Origin: Streptomyces sp. NBC_01268
Lineage (GTDB): Bacteria > Actinomycetota > Actinomycetes > Streptomycetales > Streptomycetaceae
Assembly (NCBI RefSeq): GCF_036240795.1
Contig: NZ_CP108454.1
Span: 5,146,001-5,210,000, forward strand
DNA length: 64,000 nt
Direction: 5' to 3'
Shown: one piece after another, positions 40,747-47,548 of the stretch
How positions within the stretch are numbered: the first letter of the stretch is position 1
Layout: every line of letters starts with the position of its first letter
Translations under genes and position numbers: made by a program
The notes under the pieces: model-generated
The model's input: only the letters and a program-made list of their open reading frames with translations
The model's database searches: none
What the model was told of the DNA's origin: nothing

Positions 40747-41640
40747 ATGCACCCCGCCACCCCCCTGACCGTCGCCGTCACCGGTGCCACCGGCGCCCAG
40801 GGCGGCGCCACCGCCCGCGCCCTGCTCGCCGCCGGCCACCACGTCCGCGCCCTCACCCGTGACCCCGCCTCGCCCGCCGCCGGGGCCCTGCGCGCCCTGG
40901 GCGCCGAGCTCCGCCGTGCCGACTTCGACGCCCGCGACTCGCTCGACGCCGCGCTCGCCGGGGCGGACGCGCTCTTCGCCGTCACCACCCCGTTCGGCAC
41001 CGACACCGCGACCGAGATGCGCCAGGGCGAGGCGCTCGTCGACGCCGCCGCGAGCGCCGGGGTCGGCCACCTGGTCCTGACCTCCGCCGCCCACGCCGAC
41101 CGCGGCACCGGCGTCCCGCACTACGACAGCAAGCACGTGATCGAGCGGTATGTGCAGGCCTCCGGCGTCCCCTGGACGGTGATCGCACCGGCCGCCTTCA
41201 TGGACAACTACACGGGCGGCTGGACCCTGGAGGGCCTGCGCGACGACACCTTCGGCTGGCCCATGCCGTCCGGGCTGCCGCTCACCCTCATCCCCGCCGC
41301 CGACATCGGGGCCTTCGCCGCGCTGGTCATCCAGCGCCGCGAGGAGTTCCTCGGCCGCCGCGTGGACATCGCCTCCGACGTGCTCACCCCCGCCGAGATC
41401 GCCCGCGCCCTCGCTGCCGCCACCGGCCGTCCGATCACCCACCACGAGGTGCCGCTCGACGTGGTGCGCGGCCACTCCACCGACCTGGCCGCGATGTTCG
41501 CGTACTTCACCGCCCACGGCCTCGCCGTCGACGTCGCCGCCCTGCGCCGCACCTACCCGGAGGTCGGCTGGCACACGTTCGCGGACTGGGCCGCCGCCCA
41601 GGACTGGACCGCCCTGCTGGCCGAAGGGGTCCGCGCGTGA
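40747..41640 (+). CDS. NmrA-like NAD(P)-binding oxidoreductase/sensor
   Basis: A 297-residue atypical short-chain dehydrogenase. Rossmann motif VAVTGATGAQGGATARALLA is at residues 9-28, followed by VRALTRDP (NADP-type Arg), DFDARDSLDAALAGADALF and HYDSKHVIERYVQASGVPWT. NmrA/HSCARG proteins act as quinone reductases or NADPH redox sensors. ATG 40747 is preferred over 40735 because GGAG lies 7 nt upstream. The stop overlaps the next start as GTGA, so it is coupled with a winged-helix regulator. Confidence 0.85.
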   Translation: MHPATPLTVAVTGATGAQGGATARALLAAGHHVRALTRDPASPAAGALRALGAELRRADFDARDSLDAALAGADALFAVTTPFGTDTATEMRQGEALVDAAASAGVGHLVLTSAAHADRGTGVPHYDSKHVIERYVQASGVPWTVIAPAAFMDNYTGGWTLEGLRDDTFGWPMPSGLPLTLIPAADIGAFAALVIQRREEFLGRRVDIASDVLTPAEIARALAAATGRPITHHEVPLDVVRGHSTDLAAMFAYFTAHGLAVDVAALRRTYPEVGWHTFADWAAAQDWTALLAEGVRA

Positions 41641-42092
41641 AGCCGACGACCTCCGTGAAGCCCATCGGCTCCTGGCTGAACCGCACGGACCGCGCCCTCA
41701 CCCGTGCCATGGACGAGCTGCTCGCCGCGTCCGGGCTCACCCGCCTCGCCTGGCAGGTCCTCAACGTCGTCAGGGACGCGCCCGGTGCCGACGGTGCCAC
41801 GGACGCCGACGTCCTGACCCTCCTCGCCGCCAACGCCGACGCCCCCACGCTGACCGCCGCCGTCGAGACCGTCGTCGCCGACGGCTGGGCGGCCCGCCCG
41901 GCCCCCGCCCGGCTCGCCCTCACGGCCGACGGACGGTTCCGCCTCGACGCGGCGGCGGAACGCGTCGCCGCCTTCCGGACCCGCGCGGCGAGCGGCATCT
42001 CCCCGGAGGAGTACCGCACCGCCGTCGGCGTCCTGGAGCGCATGACCCGCAACCTGGAGGGCGCGCCCGCCGCCGGCCGGGGCCGGGGGTGA
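41637..42092 (+). CDS. MarR-like winged-helix regulator
   Basis: A 151-residue protein with a MarR-like layout: LNRTDRALTRAMDELLAASG, then LTRLAWQVLNVVRDAPGADG, recognition region TLTAAVETVVADGWAA and a C-terminal helix (EEYRTAVGVLERMTRNLEG). It lacks the usual strong DxR wing and is diverged, so the family call is moderate. Coupled by GTGA overlap to the NmrA gene, it is the likely repressor of that operon through the mirrored TGCGTGACGCA sites. Confidence 0.72.
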   Translation: MKPTTSVKPIGSWLNRTDRALTRAMDELLAASGLTRLAWQVLNVVRDAPGADGATDADVLTLLAANADAPTLTAAVETVVADGWAARPAPARLALTADGRFRLDAAAERVAAFRTRAASGISPEEYRTAVGVLERMTRNLEGAPAAGRGRG

Positions 42093-42103
42093 CGCCCCGC
42101 CCC

Positions 42104-43048
42104 CTACGCGGACGAACGGGCGCCGTCCGCCCGGCAGCTCCAGCACAAGGTCTCGTCCCCGACGGGCCGGAAGAGCGTCGCCTGCACGTGGTCGCCCTCG
42201 CACTCCCGCGTCCCGGCCAGCCGGGACGGCACCGGCGCCCTGGCCTCCGGTACGGGCGGTACGTCGCGCAGCAGGTAGCGGACGAGGCCGCCGGGCCGCT
42301 GCACCGGGGTTCCGGCGGCGGGCAGGCCGCGCAGGATGTGCTCGTGGACGGTGGCGGACGTGTGCCCCGCGGCCAGCCAGGCCGCGGCGAGCCGGGCCAA
42401 CTCCTCCCGCATGCCGGGCGGGACGTGCCGCAGGGCGGGGGAGAGCAGCGGCAGGACGCCGACGAGGGCGCGGGCCTCCTCCGGTACGTCCGGGCCAGGA
42501 GCCCCCGGCGCGGGAGTGAGGGCGGGAGCGGGAGCGGGCGTGGGCCTCGGCGGAAGGTCGGAGGTGTTCTCCCCGTGGTCTTTTCCTGGATGACCGTCGG
42601 CGGGCCGGGTGGTCGGAGCACCGACCGCCGGAATCCGGGGACTCGGCGCGACCTGCGCGGAAGCCGGTGATCTCCCCAGCAGCTTGGCGGCCTGGGCCTC
42701 GCTCAACGGCACGTTGGAGACGAGCTGTTGCGTCAGCCACCGCCCGCCGGGCCCCTGCACCCGCCGCTCGTGGATGAACCCCTCCGCCTTCAGCTGCCGC
42801 TTCGCCCGGGTGAACGCGCATGCCCCGATCCGGGCGCGCTCGGCGCTCCGCGACAACGACTCACGCGCACCCTCGGGGAGCGAGAGCTGCCAGGTCAGGA
42901 GCCGTACGGCGTCGGAACTGAGCCGCGGATGGCGGATGAGCTCGTGCGAGAACTGGGTGAAGCCGCGAGAGGGCGCGATAAAGTTTCGGTACATCACGGT
43001 GGAGGCCAATCCACTAGTGGTGAGGCCCTCGCAGATGGTTGGCGCCAT
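42104..43048 (-). CDS. Helix-turn-helix protein of a Streptomyces paralogue family
   Basis: A 314-residue protein. The N-terminal region (MYRNFIAPSRGFTQFSHELI, HPRLSSDAVRLLTWQLSLP, then IGACAFTRAKRQLKAEGFIH) forms a winged-helix domain like those of replication-initiator-type proteins. A Pro/Ala-rich linker leads to a C-terminal helical part (LAAAWLAAGHTSATVHEHIL, GGLVRYLLRDVPP) and a short CWSC pair that might bind metal. Many Streptomyces genomes carry several paralogues. Start uncertain: ATG 43048 is used; ATG 42994 begins exactly at MYRNFIAPS. It is convergent with the MarR-like gene, 11 bp apart. DNA binding likely, role unknown. Confidence 0.7.
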   Translation of the reverse strand: MAPTICEGLTTSGLASTVMYRNFIAPSRGFTQFSHELIRHPRLSSDAVRLLTWQLSLPEGARESLSRSAERARIGACAFTRAKRQLKAEGFIHERRVQGPGGRWLTQQLVSNVPLSEAQAAKLLGRSPASAQVAPSPRIPAVGAPTTRPADGHPGKDHGENTSDLPPRPTPAPAPALTPAPGAPGPDVPEEARALVGVLPLLSPALRHVPPGMREELARLAAAWLAAGHTSATVHEHILRGLPAAGTPVQRPGGLVRYLLRDVPPVPEARAPVPSRLAGTRECEGDHVQATLFRPVGDETLCWSCRADGARSSA

Positions 43049-43181
43049 CGCGAGGGCCGATTTGCGTGAACCGTACCGCACGGAGAGTGGCGGTACGGAC
43101 GCATCGAGTGAATATGCCACTTGCGGGTGAAGGTGACGTGCAGGCATCAACTACCTGCCGTGTCCGCCCCGTTGACCCGCC

Positions 43182-44345
43182 TCACGTCAGGGGTTCGGTT
43201 GCCCGGTCCAGCCAGGCGACCCGCGAGGTCGGCCGCACGGTCAGGCCGAACCGCTCGAATCCGGGCCGCCCTTGTCCCACCCACCAGTCGTACGCGGCCT
43301 CCGTCTCGTCCCACAGTCGACGGGGCCCGGACTGCACCACCTCGAACTCCGTGGCACCCGGCTCGTGGTCGGTCGATGCCCACGAGGTGCCGTCGGTGCC
43401 GTACGTCCACAGCGTGTACGCGCCGTCGTCGTACCGCTCGACGGTCCAGAACGCCCCCGGCACGCGCAGCCCGATCACGAACTGTTCCAGCCACCCGCCG
43501 ACCTCGGCGGGCGAGAGCGCCGTCACGCTCCTGACGCCGCCCGCCGGCCACTCCTCGCCCTTGAGGTACGTGTCGTGGTCGGGGAGGTCCGGGCGTTGCT
43601 GACGGAGCCGCATGAAGGCGCTGGAGCGGGTGAAGTGTCCATGGGCGGCGCCGTCTTCGCCGACGGTGAGCCGCGCGATGGCCTCGCCGCCGTACTCCGT
43701 TCCCCAGGGGGCGACGATCAGTCCGCCGGGAGCCGTCTGTTCGATCCACGCGGGCGGGATCTCCCCGACGGAGCAGGTGGCGATGACCCGGTCGTAGGGC
43801 GCCCGGACCCCGTACCCCTGTCGTCCGTCCCCGACGATCACGGTGGGCGAGAGCCCGGCCGTTCTCAGGCGCTGGGCCGCCCCTTCGGACACCTCCGGAT
43901 CGAACTCGACCGAGACCACGGCGTCCGACCCGAGCCGGTGGGAGAGCAGCCCCGCGTTCCAGCCCGTACCGGTGCCGATCTCCAGGACCTGGTGCCCGTC
44001 CTCGACGCCGAGGTCGTCGAGCATCGCGAACACCATGCTCGGCTGCGAGCTGGAACTCGACGGGCGGGTGCCGACGGCGTCCCCGGCGTGCCGGCCGTCG
44101 TCCCACTGGGTGGTGAGGGGGATGTCGGAGTACACCGCCGCGAGCCAGCCGTGCGGATCGACGGCCCGGTCCACGAGCGGGTTCTGCCGGGTGCCGTCCG
44201 CGATGCCCGGCCAGATGCGGTCGGGTACGAACAGGTCCCGGGGGACCGCCCTGAACGCGGGCAGCCAGTCGGGTCGCAACGCGCCCGAGGCGAGGAGTAC
44301 GGAGGCGAGCCCCGAGGGGCCCGCCTCCTCCGTGCGCGCGCTCAC
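43182..44345 (-). CDS. Protein-L-(iso)aspartate O-methyltransferase homologue of the RiPP-associated type
   Basis: A 387-residue SAM methyltransferase, longer than housekeeping PIMT (about 220). PIMT-like regions are FRAVPRDLFVPDRIWPG, SSSQPSMVFAMLDDL and SAM motif HQVLEIGTGTGWNAGLLSHR, followed by VVSVEFDPEVSE and APYDRVIATCSVGEIPPAWI. The remaining 150 residues form a C-terminal extension with several Trp. This extended form is typical of methyltransferases linked to graspetide, lanthipeptide and imiditide clusters, which methylate a peptide Asp to give aspartimide. GTG 44345 overlaps the stop of a 47-codon gene as GTGA. No ATP-grasp or lanthionine synthetase gene is nearby. Confidence 0.82.
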   Translation of the reverse strand: MSARTEEAGPSGLASVLLASGALRPDWLPAFRAVPRDLFVPDRIWPGIADGTRQNPLVDRAVDPHGWLAAVYSDIPLTTQWDDGRHAGDAVGTRPSSSSSQPSMVFAMLDDLGVEDGHQVLEIGTGTGWNAGLLSHRLGSDAVVSVEFDPEVSEGAAQRLRTAGLSPTVIVGDGRQGYGVRAPYDRVIATCSVGEIPPAWIEQTAPGGLIVAPWGTEYGGEAIARLTVGEDGAAHGHFTRSSAFMRLRQQRPDLPDHDTYLKGEEWPAGGVRSVTALSPAEVGGWLEQFVIGLRVPGAFWTVERYDDGAYTLWTYGTDGTSWASTDHEPGATEFEVVQSGPRRLWDETEAAYDWWVGQGRPGFERFGLTVRPTSRVAWLDRATEPLT

Positions 44346-44485
44346 TTCTTCGCGGGGCCGGAGCCGTCGGACGAGTTGCCGCCACTCGTCTCGGAGCCCC
44401 CGCCCCCGTGACCGCGTCCGCCGCTGCTGTCGTCCTGCTGGCTGCCGCCCTGACCGCTGCCGGTGCCGCCGTCGTGCTTACCCAT
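44342..44485 (-). CDS. 47-residue Gly/Ser/Asp-rich peptide, candidate methyltransferase substrate (RiPP precursor-like)
   Basis: A small gene with an excellent ribosome site (AAGGAG, 5 nt before ATG 44485) and a 4-bp GTGA overlap with the methyltransferase. The product begins MGKHDGGTG and ends SSDGSGPAKK. It has 18 Gly and 9 Ser, Asp-Gly at residues 5-6 and 40-41, Asp-Asp-Ser at 18-20 and Asn-Ser at 37-38, with no Cys, no aromatic residue and no hydrophobic leader. Asp-Gly is the classical aspartimide-forming pair recognised by PIMT-type enzymes. I infer that this is the substrate; an unstructured accessory tail protein is the alternative. Confidence 0.72.
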   Translation of the reverse strand: MGKHDGGTGSGQGGSQQDDSSGGRGHGGGGSETSGGNSSDGSGPAKK

Positions 44486-44511
44486 GTCACTCCTTGAGTT
44501 GGTCGGTGTCG

Positions 44512-44658
44512 CTATGCCGTTCGGAGCCAGAGCGCCGCGCAGAGCGCGCCCACGGCCACCGCGGTCAGGAAGAGGGCGGCGCGGGCGATGTGCTGATGAC
44601 CCGTACGGCTCCGCGCGGGATCAGGCTCTGGCGTTCCTCGGGGCTGGCCGTCCAGCAC
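44512..44658 (-). CDS. Possible 48-residue single-pass membrane peptide
   Basis: A GTG-started ORF (44656-44658) preceded by GGGAGGTGG about 9 nt upstream, within the 3' end of the 85-codon gene in another frame. The product has a Pro/Arg-rich head (PRGTPEPDPARSRTGHQH) and one strong helix (ARAALFLTAVAVGALCAALW) ending LRTA. The organised head-helix-stop layout and ribosome site favour a real gene, but it could be a chance frame. Confidence 0.35.
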   Translation of the reverse strand: MLDGQPRGTPEPDPARSRTGHQHIARAALFLTAVAVGALCAALWLRTA

Positions 44659-44822
44659 TGGTCCATCGCCACCTCCCACAGGTATCCGCTGGGCCGTACC
44701 AGGGTCAGCAGGTTGCCGTGCACGTCCCGCACCTGGCCGGTGAGGGCCCGCTGCGCGTCGGTCACGACGTCGCCGACGCGGTACCTCATGGGGGCGGGGG
44801 GTGCGTTGGTGTTCGTACGCAT
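44565..44822 (-). CDS. Small conserved-type protein of unknown function
   Basis: An 85-residue protein. After a short leader (MRTNTNAPPAP) comes a compact beta-rich core MRYRVGDVVTDAQRALTGQV, RDVHGNLLTLVRPSGYLWEV, resembling small SH3/KOW-like barrels, then CWTASPEERQSLIP. Such YRVGD-starting proteins occur beside XRE/DUF397 loci in Streptomyces. First gene of the minus-strand set leading to the peptide-methyltransferase pair, and divergent from the XRE gene at 44933. ATG 44822 lacks a strong ribosome site; ATG 44789 (MRYRVG) is an alternative. Confidence 0.6.
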   Translation of the reverse strand: MRTNTNAPPAPMRYRVGDVVTDAQRALTGQVRDVHGNLLTLVRPSGYLWEVAMDQCWTASPEERQSLIPRGAVRVISTSPAPPSS

Positions 44823-44932
44823 GGAGGGCTCACTTTCTGATGGATCTCCTCCGGGACGCCTCCACGATGGCGCGGACGCTCCTACGCTCACCAGTGGTTG
44901 AGTTCCCGAAGCGCAGGTGAGGAACGAGGCAT

Positions 44933-45754
44933 ATGCCAGGAGCGAAGGATCTGGATCCCGGGGACAGCATCGAGCAGTACCTCGGAAACCTGGTCCGCGA
45001 GGCGCGCTTAGCACTCGGGCGGGAGTGGACGCAGGCGTACGTGGCGACCAAGGCGTTCAGCAGTGGGACCAGGATTTCCGAGATCGAGCGCGGTGAGGAT
45101 CCGCCGGACCGTGACCTGGCGAGGAAGCTGGAGATCGTCCTGCGTCTTCCGCCCGGTTCCCTCGTGAACCTCGTGAAGATCCTCACCGAGCAGAACGTGC
45201 GCGACTACGCGAAGACGTACATGCGACGGCAGCTCGAAGCCACCGCCATTCATGAATTCTCGATCGTGGTGCCGGGCCTGTTGCAGACGGCCGGATATGC
45301 GCGCGCGGCGATGGAGGCGGGTCTCGCGGGCGATTCGGCCCAGATCGGCGACTATGTGCGAAGGCGATTGGAGCGTCAGACGGTACTCGAACGACCCGAA
45401 GCGCCCTGGATGATGATCGTGCTCGACGAAGCCTGTCTGCGCCGTGACATGGGCGGCGCGCAGGTGATGAAGGAGCAGATCGAGCACCTGATCACGATGT
45501 CCGAACGCCCCCATGTGAACATCCAGGTGCTTCCCATTTCGGGAACACCTGTTGCTGGTTCCGTTGCGCTCCTTACGCTTCCCAAGGGTGAGCGAGGGGC
45601 GTACACAGAGGGATTCAGTACGGGTAACTACTCCGAGGATCCAGTCGAGGTGATGAGGTTTCAGCGTGTCTATGATCTGTTGCAACAGGGTGCGTTGGGC
45701 GTCCGGGCGTCCCTGGAACTGATGCGTGCTATCGCGAAGGAACACGATGACTGA
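44933..45754 (+). CDS. XRE-family regulator with DUF5753 (Scr1-type), TTA-containing
   Basis: A 273-residue protein. The HTH is at residues about 14-70 (EQYLGNLVREARLALGREWT, SSGTRISEIERGEDPPDRDL), followed by a DUF5753 ligand/partner domain (IHEFSIVVPGLLQTAGYARA, VMKEQIEHLITMSERPHVNI, VAGSVALLTLPKG). This class pairs with small DUF397 proteins and is reported to act like a toxin-antitoxin or developmental switch. Codon 26 is TTA (45008-45010), so translation should need the bldA tRNA. DUF397 starts inside the last codons (8-bp overlap). ATG 44933 follows GAGG. Likely regulator of the divergent peptide-methyltransferase genes. Confidence 0.87.
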   Translation: MPGAKDLDPGDSIEQYLGNLVREARLALGREWTQAYVATKAFSSGTRISEIERGEDPPDRDLARKLEIVLRLPPGSLVNLVKILTEQNVRDYAKTYMRRQLEATAIHEFSIVVPGLLQTAGYARAAMEAGLAGDSAQIGDYVRRRLERQTVLERPEAPWMMIVLDEACLRRDMGGAQVMKEQIEHLITMSERPHVNIQVLPISGTPVAGSVALLTLPKGERGAYTEGFSTGNYSEDPVEVMRFQRVYDLLQQGALGVRASLELMRAIAKEHDD

Positions 45755-45941
45755 GGCCTCCCCGAACTGGCACAAGAGCACCTACAGCGGCAACGACAAC
45801 GACGCCTGCGTCGAGGTCGCCGACAACGCTCCCCGCGTCGTCCGCGTCCGGGACACCAAGGACCTCGCCACCGGCGAGCTCACGGCCGCGCCGGCCGCCT
45901 GGGCCGCGTTCGTCGCGTACGCGCGGACGCGCGCGGTCTGA
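45747..45941 (+). CDS. DUF397 domain protein
   Basis: A 64-residue protein with the full DUF397 signature: NWHKSTYSGNDNDACVEVAD, VVRVRDTKD and a C-terminal WAAFVAYAR helix. DUF397 proteins are small partners of XRE-DUF5753 regulators. The start overlaps the regulator stop by 8 bp, so the two are translationally coupled. Confidence 0.9.
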   Translation: MTEASPNWHKSTYSGNDNDACVEVADNAPRVVRVRDTKDLATGELTAAPAAWAAFVAYARTRAV

Positions 45942-45960
45942 CCCTCCCCGCACGGCTTAC

Positions 45961-46021
45961 GCAACGAATGGTTGCGCGACAGTGGTGTGCCGCATAAGCT
46001 GATGTGCAACCGATGGTTGCA
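45961..46021 (+). promoter_or_regulatory. Operator-promoter of the SRPBCC-ArsR operon
   Basis: Two copies of GCAAC-N5-GTTGC (45961-45975 and 46006-46020) flank a promoter TTGCGC (45972-45977), 17-bp spacer, TAAGCT (45995-46000). The first operator overlaps the -35 and the second the transcription start, so a bound ArsR repressor would shut the promoter. ATG 46041 follows 20 bp later. Confidence 0.75.
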
Positions 46022-46040
46022 CTGAGGTCAGGGGTACCCC

Positions 46041-46487
46041 ATGGAATACGGAAGCATCGAGCGCGAGCTCCGCATCGACGCCGCCCCCGAGGTGGTCTAC
46101 GAGGTGATCAGCACCCCGGAGCACCTGCGTGAGTGGTGGCCCGACGAGGCCGAGCTGGAGCCGGTCGTCGGTGGTACCGGCACGATCACCTTCGGCGGGC
46201 ACGGGACCGTGCCGCTCACCGTCCTGGAGGCCGATCCGCCGCGCCGGTTCGTGTTCCGGTGGGCGTACGAGGGGGAGGCGGCCACCGAGACGAACTCGTT
46301 CCTGGTGACCTTCGACCTCGTTCCGGCCGGGGACGGCACGCTGCTGCGCTTCAAGGAGACCGGGTTCCGCGAGCGCGGCTGGGAGGCCGCCGTACTGGAG
46401 GAGGCGTACACCGACCACGTCCGCGGCTGGGACCACTTCCTCCCGCGCCTCGTCTCGTACGCGGCCAAGGCGGTCGTACGGCCATGA
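46041..46487 (+). CDS. SRPBCC (AHSA1/START-like) domain protein
   Basis: A 148-residue START-fold protein: IERELRIDAAPEVVYEVIST, HLREWWPDEAELEPVVGGTG, RFVFRWAYEGEAATETNSFL and a C-terminal helix (GWDHFLPRLVSYAAKAVV). AHSA1-like proteins bind hydrophobic small molecules. First gene of a three-gene operon joined by ATGA overlaps to ArsR and a second SRPBCC gene. Function in ligand binding or resistance is inferred from family. Confidence 0.85.
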   Translation: MEYGSIERELRIDAAPEVVYEVISTPEHLREWWPDEAELEPVVGGTGTITFGGHGTVPLTVLEADPPRRFVFRWAYEGEAATETNSFLVTFDLVPAGDGTLLRFKETGFRERGWEAAVLEEAYTDHVRGWDHFLPRLVSYAAKAVVRP

Positions 46488-46831
46488 GCACCGTCATCGA
46501 CGACGACCTCTGGTCAGCGATCGGCGATCCGACCCGGCGGCGGATAGTCGACCTGCTCCTCGACGAAGGGGGCGGCACGTCGACCACGCTCAGCGAGCGG
46601 CTGCCCGTCACCCGGCAGGCCGTCGCCAAGCACCTCGGCGTGCTGGACCGCGTCGGCCTGGTGCACGGCACGCCGTCGGGGCGTGAGCGCCGCTACGAGG
46701 TGGACGAGGCCCAGCTCGCCCGCGCGGTCGCCCAGTTGTCGGCGGTCGGCGAGACCTGGGACGCCCGCCTGCGGCGGATCAAGCGGATCGCCGAGCGGAT
46801 CCAGGAGCAACGAAGGGATGAGCAGCCATGA
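46484..46831 (+). CDS. ArsR-family transcriptional regulator
   Basis: A 115-residue winged-helix protein: DDLWSAIGDPTRRRIVDLLL, then LSERLPVTRQAVAKHLGVLD as the recognition HTH, GLVHGTPSGRERRYEVDEA as wing. It lacks the cysteine metal boxes of ArsR/SmtB sensors and belongs to the SRPBCC-associated type. Overlaps both neighbours by ATGA. Its likely sites are the two GCAAC-N5-GTTGC palindromes in front of the operon (autoregulation). Confidence 0.9.
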   Translation: MSTVIDDDLWSAIGDPTRRRIVDLLLDEGGGTSTTLSERLPVTRQAVAKHLGVLDRVGLVHGTPSGRERRYEVDEAQLARAVAQLSAVGETWDARLRRIKRIAERIQEQRRDEQP

Positions 46832-47343
46832 CGACATCGACATCGACATCGACATCGACACCGGCATCGGCATCGGCTTCGGCGTCGGGCGGCGGCGCGC
46901 CCACCGCGCGCGGGTACTCGACGGCGTACACCGTCCCGCAGTCGCCCGAAGAGGTCTTCGCCGCCGTCACGGACGTCCGTACCTGGTGGACGGGCGTGAT
47001 CGAGGGGCGCGCCGACGGGCCGGGCGCCGAGTTCACCTACCGGCACCCGCCCGAGCACTACAGCGTCCAGCGGGTCGTCGCGTACGAGCCGGGGCGCCGG
47101 GTGGTCTGGCGGGTCACCGACAGTGAGCTGTCCTTCGTCTCGGAGCCGGGCGAGTGGACCGGCAGCGAGATCGTCTTCGACATCACGCCCGTGGCCGACG
47201 GCACCGAGCTGCGGTTCACCCATGTCGGACTGGTGCCGGACGTCGAGTGCTTCGGTGCCTGCTCCACGGCCTGGACGCACTTCGTCGACGGCAGCCTGCG
47301 CAGCCTGATCACCACGGGGAAGGCCCTGCCCGAACCGTGGTGA
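46828..47343 (+). CDS. SRPBCC domain protein with Thr-Ser repeat head
   Basis: A 171-residue protein. The N-terminal 20 residues are alternating Thr-Ser then Ala-Ser, encoded by a hexanucleotide tandem repeat (acatcg, about 46832-46880); the rest is an AHSA1-like domain (TVPQSPEEVFAAVTDVRTWW, YSVQRVVAYEPGRRVVWRVT, CSTAWTHFVDGSLRSLITTG). ATG 46828 overlaps the ArsR stop. Later starts in the same frame would drop the repeat, so the exact N-terminus is uncertain. Confidence 0.83.
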   Translation: MTTSTSTSTSTPASASASASGGGAPTARGYSTAYTVPQSPEEVFAAVTDVRTWWTGVIEGRADGPGAEFTYRHPPEHYSVQRVVAYEPGRRVVWRVTDSELSFVSEPGEWTGSEIVFDITPVADGTELRFTHVGLVPDVECFGACSTAWTHFVDGSLRSLITTGKALPEPW

Positions 47344-47351
47344 CCGGCGCT

Positions 47352-47382
47352 CGCGGCCGGGCGGCGCCACCGCCCGGCCGCG
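47352..47382 (+). terminator. Terminator of the SRPBCC-ArsR operon
   Basis: A perfect 13-bp stem (47352-47364 with 47370-47382) and a CGCCA loop, 9 bp after the stop. Confidence 0.8.
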
Positions 47383-47512
47383 GGCCTCGCACCGCGCCCC
47401 CGGGCGGCCGGGGGTCTCGGGCGGCAGACTGGAGAGGCCCGGCCGGCCGGCGGCGGTGATCGCCGGAACGGTAAGGGTCCGTCCCGGACCGGGACGGTGA
47501 CGGATTCCCCTA

Positions 47513-47541
47513 GTGACAGGTCGCTCTTCAATCCGTAGGGT
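47513..47541 (+). promoter_or_regulatory. hutH promoter, leaderless type
   Basis: -35 GTGACA (47513-47518), 17-bp spacer, -10 TAGGGT (47536-47541), then 7 nt to the ATG at 47549. Transcription would start at or next to the start codon. Confidence 0.65.
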
Positions 47542-47548
47542 GCTGAAT

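Noticed and set aside
43182..44345. Housekeeping protein-repair PIMT
   Set aside because: The protein is about 160 residues longer than repair PIMT, and its start is fused by overlap to a small peptide gene, which fits a peptide-modifying enzyme better.
47513..47548. Upstream GTG start for hutH at 47513
   Set aside because: It coincides with the -35 element GTGACA; the -10 TAGGGT and ATG 47549 fit a leaderless transcript and normal enzyme length.
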